From NCBI GenBank assembly GCA_045577635.1, contig JAZNIS010000080.1, forward strand, positions 1 to 12,652: a DNA stretch of 12,652 nt, read 5' to 3'. Numbering within the stretch: the first letter of the stretch is position 1; every line of letters starts with the position of its first letter. Made by a program: the position numbers and the translations under genes. Positions 7,256-12,652 of this stretch are shown one piece after another. Under the pieces are notes generated by a model. The model was not told the DNA's origin. It did not search any database and was given only the letters and a program-made list of their open reading frames with translations. The DNA is from UBA6345 sp045577635. Its GTDB lineage: Bacteria; Bacillota; Clostridia; Christensenellales; UBA1242.

Positions 7256-7281
7256 AAAAGAACGGAATTATCCGTTCTTTT
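7256..7281 (+). terminator. Terminator of the Nudix gene
   Basis: Eleven-base stem AAAAGAACGGA (7256-7266) and TCCGTTCTTTT (7271-7281), four-base loop, T run to 7285. Confidence 0.92.
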
Positions 7282-7298
7282 TTTTAAAAACAAAAAAA

Positions 7299-7322
7299 AG
7301 ATAGTACTAAATTGTACTATCT
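7299..7322 (-). terminator. Terminator of the tRNA operon
   Basis: Nine-base stem AGATAGTAC (7299-7307) with GTACTATCT (7314-7322), six-base loop. On the minus strand it follows the tRNA-Leu 3' end within a few bases and is followed by a run of Ts (complement of 7292-7299). Confidence 0.9.
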
Positions 7323-7325
7323 CTT

Positions 7326-7412
7326 TGGTGCCGAAGACCGGACTTGAACCGGTACGATATTGCTATCGCAGGATTTTAAGTCCTGTGCGTCTGCCTATTC
7401 CGCCACTTCGGC
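7326..7412 (-). tRNA. tRNA-Leu (TAA anticodon)
   Basis: 87 bases including encoded CCA. The acceptor stem GCCGAAG pairs with CTTCGGC, the discriminator is A, the anticodon loop CTTAAAA lies in the stem AGGA/TCCT, and there is a long variable arm (class II) and a T arm with GGTTCAAGTCC. It is last in the tRNA operon. Confidence 0.96.
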
Positions 7413-7420
7413 ATATTTAA

Positions 7421-7495
7421 TGGAGGCACCGTCCAGATTCGAACTGGAGCATAAAGGTTTTGCAGACCTTGGCCTTACCGCTTGGCTACGGTGCC
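7421..7495 (-). tRNA. tRNA-Cys (GCA anticodon)
   Basis: 75 bases including encoded CCA. The acceptor stem starts GGCACC and pairs with GGTGCC, the discriminator is T, the anticodon loop is CTGCAAA, and the T arm contains GTTCGAATC. Confidence 0.96.
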
Positions 7496-7549
7496 ATAAA
7501 ACTTTAAACGCTTACGAACCTAATCGGTTATCCTATGTAGTTATATAAT

Positions 7550-7624
7550 TGGAGCGGAGGACGGGATTTGAACCCGCGACATTCGCCTTGGCAAGGCGAC
7601 GCTCTACCGCTGAGCCACCCCCGC
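7550..7624 (-). tRNA. tRNA-Gly (GCC anticodon)
   Basis: 75 bases including encoded CCA. The acceptor stem GCGGGGG pairs with CCTCCGC through one G-T wobble, the anticodon loop TTGCCAA lies in a CGCC/GGCG-type stem, and the T arm is GGGTTCAAATCCC. A 54-base spacer with no recognisable gene separates it from tRNA-Cys. Confidence 0.96.
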
Positions 7625-7634
7625 AAAAATAAAA

Positions 7635-7710
7635 TGGTGGGAGTTATAGGGCTCGAACCTATGACCTCCTGCTTGTAAGGCAGATGCTCTCCCAACTGAG
7701 CTAAACTCCC
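7635..7710 (-). tRNA. tRNA-Val (TAC anticodon)
   Basis: 76 bases including encoded CCA. The acceptor stem GGGAGTT pairs with AACTCCC, the discriminator is A, the D arm contains AGCTCAGTTGGGAGAGC, the anticodon loop is CTTACAA, and the T arm is TAGGTTCGAGCCCTA. It is first in the operon. Confidence 0.97.
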
Positions 7711-7734
7711 ACACCAAAATATTTTATTGTTGCT

Positions 7735-7760
7735 TTAACCAACTCATTTGTATTGGTTAA
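7735..7760 (-). repeat. Leader hairpin of the tRNA operon
   Basis: Perfect 8-base arms TTAACCAA (7735-7742) and TTGGTTAA (7753-7760) around a ten-base loop, between the promoter and tRNA-Val. It would fold in the primary transcript, perhaps helping 5' processing. No T tail follows, so it is not a terminator. Confidence 0.6.
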
Positions 7761-7769
7761 CGCTCTTAT

Positions 7770-7798
7770 AATATACCAAAGTATGAGAAAAAATGCAA
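7770..7798 (-). promoter_or_regulatory. tRNA operon promoter
   Basis: On the minus strand, -35 TTGCAT (7798-7793), 17-base spacer, -10 TATATT (7775-7770). It lies about 60 bases before tRNA-Val. The rest of 7711-7902 is poly-A/T-rich with no supported gene. Confidence 0.75.
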
Positions 7799-7902
7799 CA
7801 GTTTTTTTAACATTTTTTAAACTTTTTTTATTTTTTTTAAAATAGGAAAAAAAGTTGCCTAATAAAGCCATTTTTTGTTTTAAAAAATTTATTAAAAATT
7901 AA

Positions 7903-7931
7903 AAAAACCTAGTAATTTACACTAGGTTTTT
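7903..7931 (-). terminator. Terminator of the yloU-fakA operon
   Basis: AAAAACCTAGT (7903-7913) pairs with ACTAGGTTTTT (7921-7931) around a seven-base loop. It is about 20 bases after the fakA stop, with a T run on the minus strand. Confidence 0.88.
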
Positions 7932-7953
7932 AATAAAATTTAACTATTTTTTA

Positions 7954-9612
7954 TTATTCCAAACTAATAATATAGTAGTAAACAGGTTGTCCACCTGAAA
8001 GCAATGTAATATCACAATCAGGATATTTTTCTTCTAGTTTAGCTTGTAATGTTTCAGCTTCTTCTTGTTTAATATCTTTACCGTAGAATAATGTGATATT
8101 AACAACATCATCTGATTTAACTTTTTCAATTAAATCCAAGGTAGTATCGTTAACCAATAAACCTTTTGCTAAAATGTTAGAATCATCTAAACCAATAATA
8201 TCTCCTTGGTTTAAATCAAATCCGTCCATATGAGTTGTTCTAACAGCATATGTAACAGAAGCAGCTTTAACATTGTTTTTACTACTTGTCATATTTTCAA
8301 CATTTTCTTCGGCAGTAGCATCAGGATTAAATGCAAGAGCAGCAGACACACCTTCTGGTACCGATTTTGTTGGAATTACATGAATAATTTTTGTTGTAAG
8401 TTCTTTTGCTTGTTCAGCAGCAAAAATAATATTTTTATTATTAGGTAAAACAAACACTTCTTTTGCTTGAACCTTATCACATGCTTTCGCAATATCATCA
8501 GCACTTGGGTTCATTGTTTGACCACCTTCAATAATACCATCAACTAAAATATCGTTAAACACACCTGCAATACCATCGCCAGGAGCAACAGCAACCATAC
8601 CAAATTGTTTTAAATTTGCTTGTTGTTGTGTTCTCATTCGTTTAAGTTCACGATTTTGTTCTAACATATTTTCAATTTTAATGTTAATAATTTCACCCAT
8701 ATCTAATGCATAGCCCAAAGCAACATTAGGTTCGTTTGTGTGAACATGAACTTTTACAAGTTCTAAATCGCCAATACAAACAACTGAATCACCAATATTC
8801 ATAAGGTTTTCACGAAGTTTATCAATATCTGAAACTGTGGTTTTCTTTTTCATGTGAGAAACCATAAATTCAGTACAATAAGCAAATTCAATATCACCTA
8901 AATTTTCTAGATTAATAATAAAATCGTTGCTTTCAGAAGATGTTTGTGCAGCACTGTTAGAACCATCAAGTTCTTCAATAGCAATATCAATATCTTCGCC
9001 AAGTAGCATTTTTTGCATACCTGTGAAAATTACCATTAAGCCCCTGCCACCAGCATCTACTACACCTGCTTTCTTTAAAACAGGAAGCATTTCAGGTGTT
9101 TGTTGTAAAATTGCTTCACCATCAGCTAAAATAACTTCAAAGAATTGTTCAAAATCATTAATCTTTTTAGCAGCTTTAAGTGCTGTTTCAGCAATAATTC
9201 TAATAACAGTTAAAATAGTGCCTTCTTTAGGAACAGTAACAGCTTTATAAGCAACTGTTGCACCTTCATTAAGTGCTTTGGCAAAAATTTTAGTTGTTAA
9301 CTCGCCTTCACATTTACCAACTTCAGTTGCAATACCCTTTAAAATTTGTGAAAGAATAACACCAGAATTTCCCCTTGCACCCCTTAAAGCACCTTTACTT
9401 AAAGCATTAGATACTGCAGAAAAAGAACCATCTGGACAGTTGTTAATTTCCTTTATAGCACTATTAAAGGTTAAACTCATATTTGTACCAGTATCTCCAT
9501 CTGGAACTGGGAATACATTAAGTGAATCTACAAACTTTTTATTAGTTTCTAAAACTTTAGCACCAGCAATAATCATTTTTCTAAACAGGGTGCTATTAAT
9601 AGTCTTTTGCAT
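7954..9612 (-). CDS. fakA: Fatty acid kinase ATP-binding subunit FakA (YloV, DAK2 domain)
   Basis: A protein of 552 residues, the usual length of the family. FakA phosphorylates fatty acids held by a separate FakB (DegV-like) carrier to make acyl-phosphate for phospholipid synthesis. The N-terminal DhaL-like (DAK2) domain has LNVFPVPDGDTGTNMSLT at 31-48, with D38, D40 and N44 as Mg-ATP ligands, followed by LRGARGNSGVILSQ and DAGGRG. The middle domain has a conserved VHVHTNEP stretch, and the C-terminal DegV/EDD-like domain starts near GDGIAGVFNDI. No FakB is encoded in the window, so it must lie elsewhere. The ATG has GGAG five bases upstream. It follows yloU by 44 bases in the same operon, an arrangement conserved in Bacillota. 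Confidence 0.95.
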   Translation of the reverse strand: MQKTINSTLFRKMIIAGAKVLETNKKFVDSLNVFPVPDGDTGTNMSLTFNSAIKEINNCPDGSFSAVSNALSKGALRGARGNSGVILSQILKGIATEVGKCEGELTTKIFAKALNEGATVAYKAVTVPKEGTILTVIRIIAETALKAAKKINDFEQFFEVILADGEAILQQTPEMLPVLKKAGVVDAGGRGLMVIFTGMQKMLLGEDIDIAIEELDGSNSAAQTSSESNDFIINLENLGDIEFAYCTEFMVSHMKKKTTVSDIDKLRENLMNIGDSVVCIGDLELVKVHVHTNEPNVALGYALDMGEIINIKIENMLEQNRELKRMRTQQQANLKQFGMVAVAPGDGIAGVFNDILVDGIIEGGQTMNPSADDIAKACDKVQAKEVFVLPNNKNIIFAAEQAKELTTKIIHVIPTKSVPEGVSAALAFNPDATAEENVENMTSSKNNVKAASVTYAVRTTHMDGFDLNQGDIIGLDDSNILAKGLLVNDTTLDLIEKVKSDDVVNITLFYGKDIKQEEAETLQAKLEEKYPDCDITLLSGGQPVYYYIISLE

Positions 9613-9656
9613 TATAACTCCTTTTTAAACACGAAAAAAACACAGCAATTTAGATT

Positions 9657-10007
9657 TTAAACTCTTACACCAACAACATTAACATTAACAGAGTCAATAA
9701 TCATTCCTGTGAATTGCTCTAAACCATATTTTACAGATTTTTTTAAACTATCGGCAACTGCACCGATTGATACACCATATTTTAAAATAACATAAAGGTC
9801 AACATAAATTCTGTTGTTAACAGTTAAAATTTTAATACCTTTACTTAATGTTCTCTTTTTAAAAACAGAAGAAAAACTATCAGTTAACTTTTGATTAACC
9901 AAATCAACAACACCATAGCAATCACGAGCAATATATCCTGTAACAATGGCAATAGCTTCGTTTGAAATGGTTATATTACCATATGCATTACTTGTTTTAA
10001 CTGACAT
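9657..10007 (-). CDS. yloU: Asp23/Gls24-family protein (YloU)
   Basis: A small cytoplasmic protein of 116 residues from the Asp23 (alkaline shock) family. Typical stretches are YGNITISNEAIAIVTGYIA near the N-terminus, SKGIKILTVNNRIYVDLYVILKYG in the middle and a C-terminal VNVNVVGVRV. Asp23 relatives are linked to envelope-stress responses and membrane-associated networks, but the molecular role of YloU itself is not settled. It always neighbours fakA in many Bacillota, so a link to membrane lipid supply is inferred from context only. The GGAG site is well placed before the ATG. It is transcribed away from rpmB. Confidence 0.93.
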   Translation of the reverse strand: MSVKTSNAYGNITISNEAIAIVTGYIARDCYGVVDLVNQKLTDSFSSVFKKRTLSKGIKILTVNNRIYVDLYVILKYGVSIGAVADSLKKSVKYGLEQFTGMIIDSVNVNVVGVRV

Positions 10008-10066
10008 GTTATCTCCTTAAACATATTAGATTTGCAATTAATATAAATATATTAACCACTGGAAAA

Positions 10067-10097
10067 ATGTATGTGGACACAATTAATCAACATACAT
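10067..10097 (-). repeat. Inverted repeat in the yloU-fakA leader
   Basis: Perfect 8-base arms ATGTATGT (10067-10074) and ACATACAT (10090-10097) separated by 15 bases that contain a smaller TGT/ACA dyad. It lies just downstream of the candidate yloU promoter, so it would form a 5'-leader hairpin or an operator. Confidence 0.5.
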
Positions 10098-10102
10098 ACT
10101 AT

Positions 10103-10131
10103 ATATTACAGTATGAACTAAAAAAAGTAAA
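10103..10131 (-). promoter_or_regulatory. Candidate promoter of yloU-fakA
   Basis: Minus strand: TTTACT (10131-10126), 17-base spacer, TAATAT (10108-10103), preceded by TG. The leader would be nearly 90 bases long and include the inverted repeat at 10067-10097. Confidence 0.5.
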
Positions 10132-10222
10132 GAAAATAATTAACTTTTGTTCATAATTGCCTATATTTAGTTAAAATATAATACGGATAATAACAATTTG
10201 TAATCTTTTTTAAAAAATATGG

Positions 10223-10251
10223 TTGCACAATATAACTTTATTTGTTATAAT
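10223..10251 (+). promoter_or_regulatory. rpmB promoter
   Basis: TTGCAC (10223-10228), exactly 17 bases, TATAAT (10246-10251), with TG one base before the -10. The predicted start is near 10258, about 25 bases before the rpmB ATG. A weaker upstream pair (TTGCCT at 10158, TAATAC) may be a second start. Confidence 0.88.
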
Positions 10252-10282
10252 ACAATGCAGTTTAAATTTAACGGAGGTTATT

Positions 10283-10468
10283 ATGCCAAGAGTATGTTAT
10301 ATTTGTGGAAAAGGTAAAGTTTCAGGCAACACAGTAAGCCATTCTCATATTGCTACAAAAAGAACCTGGAGTGCAAACCTACAAAAGAAAGCTATTGAAG
10401 TTGATGGAAAACCTGAAAAACAATACATTTGCACAAGATGCCTAAAAACTTTAAAGAAAGAAAATTAA
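10283..10468 (+). CDS. rpmB: 50S ribosomal protein L28 (zinc-binding form)
   Basis: Large-subunit ribosomal protein of 61 residues, full length for the family. The core GNTVSHSHIATKRTWSANLQ matches L28. Two CxxC pairs (C5/C8 and C50/C53) make this the C+ form that binds zinc, as opposed to the Cys-free paralogues some bacteria induce in zinc limitation. The start is the ATG at 10283 with GGAGG five bases upstream; longer in-frame starts lie within the promoter and are rejected. It is a single-gene transcript placed on the opposite strand between spoVM and yloU, as in B. subtilis. Confidence 0.97.
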   Translation: MPRVCYICGKGKVSGNTVSHSHIATKRTWSANLQKKAIEVDGKPEKQYICTRCLKTLKKEN

Positions 10469-10477
10469 TTAAAAAAT

Positions 10478-10494
10478 AAGGAGATTAACTCCTT
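10478..10494. terminator. rpmB terminator, probably shared with the spoVM-like gene
   Basis: AAGGAG (10478-10483), five-base loop, CTCCTT (10489-10494), T run to 10500 on the plus strand and A/T-rich U-tract equivalent (complement of 10471-10477) on the minus strand. Convergent genes end on both sides. Confidence 0.82.
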
Positions 10495-10521
10495 TTTTTT
10501 ATTTTTTACAATTACCCTAAA

Positions 10522-10605
10522 CTAATTATTAGATAAACTCTTTCTAAAAATAAGTTTAAGAAGTGGGCTTAATAATTTAGGACACTTAAAGCAAAAAATT
10601 TTCAT
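10522..10605 (-). CDS. spoVM: SpoVM-like 27-residue amphipathic peptide
   Basis: A 27-residue peptide beginning MKIFCFKCPKLLSPLLK. Bacillus SpoVM begins MKFYTIKLPKFLGGIVR, so M1, K2, K7, P9, K10 and L12 coincide and the total length differs by one. SpoVM sits on the convex forespore membrane, recruits the coat protein SpoIVA, and depends on Pro9 for its shape; that proline is present here. The rest is a hydrophobic-basic amphipathic helix. AAGGAG (10613-10618) stands seven bases before the ATG. The map position is decisive: in B. subtilis spoVM lies between rpe/thiN and the oppositely oriented rpmB, exactly as here. A CATATATT element at 10640-10633 resembles a sigma-E -10, weakly. C5 and C8 replace Thr and Leu. 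Sporulation itself is not shown by this window. Confidence 0.85.
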   Translation of the reverse strand: MKIFCFKCPKLLSPLLKLIFRKSLSNN

Positions 10606-10685
10606 AAACTATCTCCTTATAGTTTTTAAAGTAATATATGTTAATTTATTAATTAAAGTTAATAGTTTAACCTTAATACAAATCA

Positions 10686-10716
10686 AAAAAAAGAACCAAA
10701 ATTAGGTTCTTTTTTT
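10686..10716 (-). terminator. Terminator of the rsgA-rpe operon
   Basis: A stem of about 12 bases, A/T plus GAACC (10686-10697), with GGTTC plus T run (10705-10716), seven-base loop, overlapping the rpe stop. It separates rpe from the spoVM-like gene, which therefore needs its own promoter in 10606-10685. Confidence 0.88.
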
Positions 10717-11380
10717 ATTTTTTACATTTTGCTTTTACAAAACTTATAAATTCTGCCTTATTTTCTGATTTATAAACAGCACTACCCATAACAACAATGT
10801 CGGCACCAGCATTATAAATGTGATTAACATTTTTAAATGTAACTCCGCCATCAACTTCAATTTTTATGTTATATCCCCTTGCAGTGATAATATTTTTTAG
10901 TTCGGTAATTTTATTTAAACTTTCATCAATAAATTCCTGACCACTTTTTCCCGGTTCAACACTCATAATTAAAACCAAATCAACAAGTGGTAAATATTGC
11001 TCAATATCTTTTATTTTTGTTGCAGGTTTAATACTTAACCCAACCATAATTTTTCTTTTTTTAATTTCGTTAAGTAAATAAACTAAATTTGATGGATTTG
11101 AAAAACTTTCATAATGAACAGTTAAAATTGTTGGATTGGCCAAATAATAACTTTCCCACACTTGAACAGGATTAGAAACCATTAAATGCACATCTAGTGC
11201 AATACTGCTATTTTGGCTTACTTCAAAAAGTTTTTCGGCTGATAAACACCTATTAGGAACAAACTTACCATCCATTACATCACAGTGTATAAAATCAGCA
11301 CCCGAATTTTGAAGCAAATTAACATAATCAACTAACACTTCTTCATCTTCTGGATTTGTGCTTGGAGCAACTTTAATCAT
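10715..11380 (-). CDS. rpe: Ribulose-phosphate 3-epimerase
   Basis: A TIM-barrel enzyme of 221 residues that interconverts ribulose 5-phosphate and xylulose 5-phosphate in the pentose phosphate pathway. Conserved parts in order: IKVAPS at the N-terminus, HCDVMDGKFVPN with the metal-binding His and catalytic Asp, DVHLMVSNP, the phosphate loop region VEPGKSGQEF (commonly VNPGFGGQ), EVDGGV with the second catalytic Asp, and GSAVYKS. The VEPGKSGQ and APSTNPED variants are less common but keep the functional residues. Its ATG lies inside the 3' end of rsgA (8-base overlap) with GGGAGAAGGA upstream, so translation is coupled. Confidence 0.95.
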   Translation of the reverse strand: MIKVAPSTNPEDEEVLVDYVNLLQNSGADFIHCDVMDGKFVPNRCLSAEKLFEVSQNSSIALDVHLMVSNPVQVWESYYLANPTILTVHYESFSNPSNLVYLLNEIKKRKIMVGLSIKPATKIKDIEQYLPLVDLVLIMSVEPGKSGQEFIDESLNKITELKNIITARGYNIKIEVDGGVTFKNVNHIYNAGADIVVMGSAVYKSENKAEFISFVKAKCKK

Positions 11381-12239
11381 ATTCCTTCTCCCATTTGGTT
11401 TTTAATTGTTTAAACATTTCAGTATATCTTAAATATCTATCCTTGTTAATTTCGCCATTTTCGGCAGCAAGTTTAACATTACAAGTTTGTTCGTTAGTAT
11501 GTGTACAATTAGTAAACTTACAAGTATATGGTGCAAACTCTGGATAATAATCTTTAAGTTCGGTGTGTTTAATGTTAAGTTCTAGCATACTAAACCCAGG
11601 AGTGTCGGCAATTAAAATGTTATTATCTAAAACAAAAATTGTACACTCCCTAGTTGTATGTTTGCCCCTTTCAACCTTTCTGCTTAAAATGTTTGTTGCC
11701 TGATTAATATTGCTATCAATAGCATTTAACAAACTACTTTTACCAACAGCACTTTGACCTGCAAACACACTTGTTTTATCCTTTAAAACAGTTTTAAGTT
11801 CTTCTATGTTAGAATTTTTAATTGCACTTGTTAAAATAATTTTATCTACAACTGAACCATATTCATTAACATAATCATCAATTTCTTCTTGTGAAATTAA
11901 ATCAGTTTTGTTAATTACCAAAACAGGACTAATATCGTTTATAATTGCATTTACAATTAGTTTATCAACCAAATACAAATCTGGCTTTGGAACGGCTGAA
12001 ATAACTATTAAAAGCTGATCTATGTTGGTAACCTTTGGCCTAATTAATTCGTTTTTACGAGACAAAACCTTAGTAATAACATAATTACTACTAAAATCGT
12101 CTTTTTTAAGTTCCACATTATCACCAACAAGTAATCTACCTTGTTTTTTTAAGTTTCCTAGTGGAACTGCATTAAAATTTTTACCATCAGCATAAACTAC
12201 AAATTGATTTGATATGCCTTTAATAATTTTACCTGTAAT
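11373..12239 (-). CDS. rsgA: Ribosome small-subunit-dependent GTPase RsgA, apparent ATT start
   Basis: A circularly permuted GTPase (YloQ/CpgA) that helps mature the 30S subunit. With the start proposed here it has 288 residues. An N-terminal OB fold is followed by the permuted motifs NKTD (110-113), GQSAVGKS (161-168) and DTPGF (212-216), then the zinc knuckle C240, C245, H247, C253. No ATG, GTG or TTG precedes the OB domain after the in-frame TAG. The first usual start is a GTG at 12116, which would remove 41 residues that still read as OB fold (TGKIIKGISNQFVVYADG). ATT at 12239 aligns with the Met of homologues (MTGKIIKG-type) and has AGTAGGT (12253-12247) seven bases upstream. It overlaps rlmN by 11 bases. 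The product is sure; the start is a strong inference. Confidence 0.93.
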   Translation of the reverse strand: MTGKIIKGISNQFVVYADGKNFNAVPLGNLKKQGRLLVGDNVELKKDDFSSNYVITKVLSRKNELIRPKVTNIDQLLIVISAVPKPDLYLVDKLIVNAIINDISPVLVINKTDLISQEEIDDYVNEYGSVVDKIILTSAIKNSNIEELKTVLKDKTSVFAGQSAVGKSSLLNAIDSNINQATNILSRKVERGKHTTRECTIFVLDNNILIADTPGFSMLELNIKHTELKDYYPEFAPYTCKFTNCTHTNEQTCNVKLAAENGEINKDRYLRYTEMFKQLKTKWEKEYD

Positions 12240-12652
12240 TGCCTTTACCTACTCTTTTATTATTTTTGCCGTATGATGGTTTGCTGTTTTTTGCAAAACT
12301 ATTACGGCCATTGTTTTTTTGACTTGGTTTTTTAGCACCACTAACATTTTTTGAACCTTTGGCAAATTTATTTTCTTTACCAAATTTATCAGGTTTACCA
12401 AACTTGTTGTTTTTATCAAATTTATCAGGTTTTCCGTGTTTATCAGGTTTTGAAAATTCCTTATTAACCTTATTTGCTGGTTTATTAGTTTCCTTTTTAA
12501 CTGCCGATTTAATAGCAGATACAGGTTTTTCAAATGCAGATTTTTCGCCAGCAATTTCTTTGTTTCTTAATTGACCACAAGCACCATCAACATCATCACC
12601 TAAACTTCTTCTAATTGTTGCACTAATACCACATTTTAAAAGTTCTTTTAAG
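12229..12652 (-). CDS. rlmN: 23S rRNA (adenine-C2) methyltransferase RlmN, C-terminal part with basic tail
   Basis: The last 140 residues of RlmN, the radical SAM enzyme that methylates A2503 of 23S rRNA and A37 of some tRNAs. The first 31 residues are the conserved C-terminus, with CGISATIRRSLGDDVDGACGQLR matching the usual GACGQL ending and including the catalytic-pair cysteine region. Most RlmN proteins stop soon after GQLR. Here about 108 further residues follow. They are Lys/Asn/Gly/Ser-rich, with repeated KPDKFGK-like units at about residues 68-92 of this fragment. The frame stays open and ends in TAA, and rsgA begins inside it. In B. subtilis prpC and prkC lie between the two genes; they are missing here. 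The N-terminal radical SAM core lies outside the window. Confidence 0.9.
   Translation of the reverse strand, partial: LKELLKCGISATIRRSLGDDVDGACGQLRNKEIAGEKSAFEKPVSAIKSAVKKETNKPANKVNKEFSKPDKHGKPDKFDKNNKFGKPDKFGKENKFAKGSKNVSGAKKPSQKNNGRNSFAKNSKPSYGKNNKRVGKGNYR

Noticed and set aside
7701..7871. A 56-codon minus-strand frame with a hydrophobic stretch (AFFLILWYII) between fakA and tRNA-Val
   Set aside because: It has no ribosome site, contains the tRNA operon promoter and leader hairpin, and ends inside the tRNA-Val gene. The hydrophobicity is what T-rich DNA gives by chance.
10067..10156. A 29-codon plus-strand frame upstream of rpmB (MYVDTINQHTYY...)
   Set aside because: It has only a weak GGA before the ATG and overlaps the antisense yloU promoter and leader dyad. 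No family resemblance.
10469..10714. Gap between rpmB and rpe as a non-coding RNA
   Set aside because: The conserved features are explained by two terminators and the spoVM-like gene. No further structure was seen.
12249..12652. Leu/Asn-rich frames on both strands around the rlmN tail
   Set aside because: They are shadows of the repetitive KPDKFGK-like codons. The continuous frame is the one joined to the RlmN GACGQL core.

Overview
The window is AT-rich DNA from a low-GC Gram-positive bacterium (Bacillota, or a close relative of that grade). It uses the standard code (Trp is TGG) and has strong AAGGAG-type ribosome binding sites, short intergenic gaps and T-tailed hairpin terminators. The right half keeps the order and strands of the Bacillus subtilis rlmN–rsgA–rpe–spoVM / rpmB / yloU–yloV block, which supports a lineage of spore-forming ancestry. 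The species cannot be named from this sequence.

Left (1–2610, minus strand): a metal-efflux operon. A SmtB/CzrA-type ArsR repressor is followed three bases later by a Zn/Cd/Co P1B-type ATPase that runs off the left edge. A perfect 8-6-8 palindrome sits between the -35 and -10 of the operon promoter, so repression by apo-regulator and release by metal can be read directly from the DNA.

Centre-left (2700–7290): a divergent-type methionyl-tRNA synthetase lacking a canonical KMSKS (minus); a 66-residue Ser/Lys/Thr/Ala-rich protein of unknown function (plus); a three-gene minus-strand operon (free-standing YqfO/CutA-like domain, GNAT acetyltransferase, HD hydrolase); and a Nudix hydrolase (plus).

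Centre (7299–7800, minus): a tRNA operon transcribed Val(TAC)–Gly(GCC)–Cys(GCA)–Leu(TAA), with promoter, leader hairpin and terminator.

Right (7903–12652): fakA and its partner-neighbour yloU (Asp23 family), transcribed away from rpmB (ribosomal L28, four-Cys form). Beyond rpmB lies a 27-codon gene that matches SpoVM in sequence and in map position. Next come rpe and rsgA, which overlap, and the 3' end of rlmN, which carries a long basic low-complexity tail. prpC, prkC and thiN, present in the B. subtilis version of this block, are absent. rsgA has no ATG/GTG/TTG at its homologous start. The reading frame and a good Shine–Dalgarno point to an ATT start codon inside the end of rlmN.

No mobile element, CRISPR array, origin or phage feature was seen. 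The most notable items are the unannotated spoVM-like gene, the apparent AUU start of rsgA, the metal operator embedded in its promoter, and two unexplained basic disordered sequences (the small SKTA protein and the RlmN tail).
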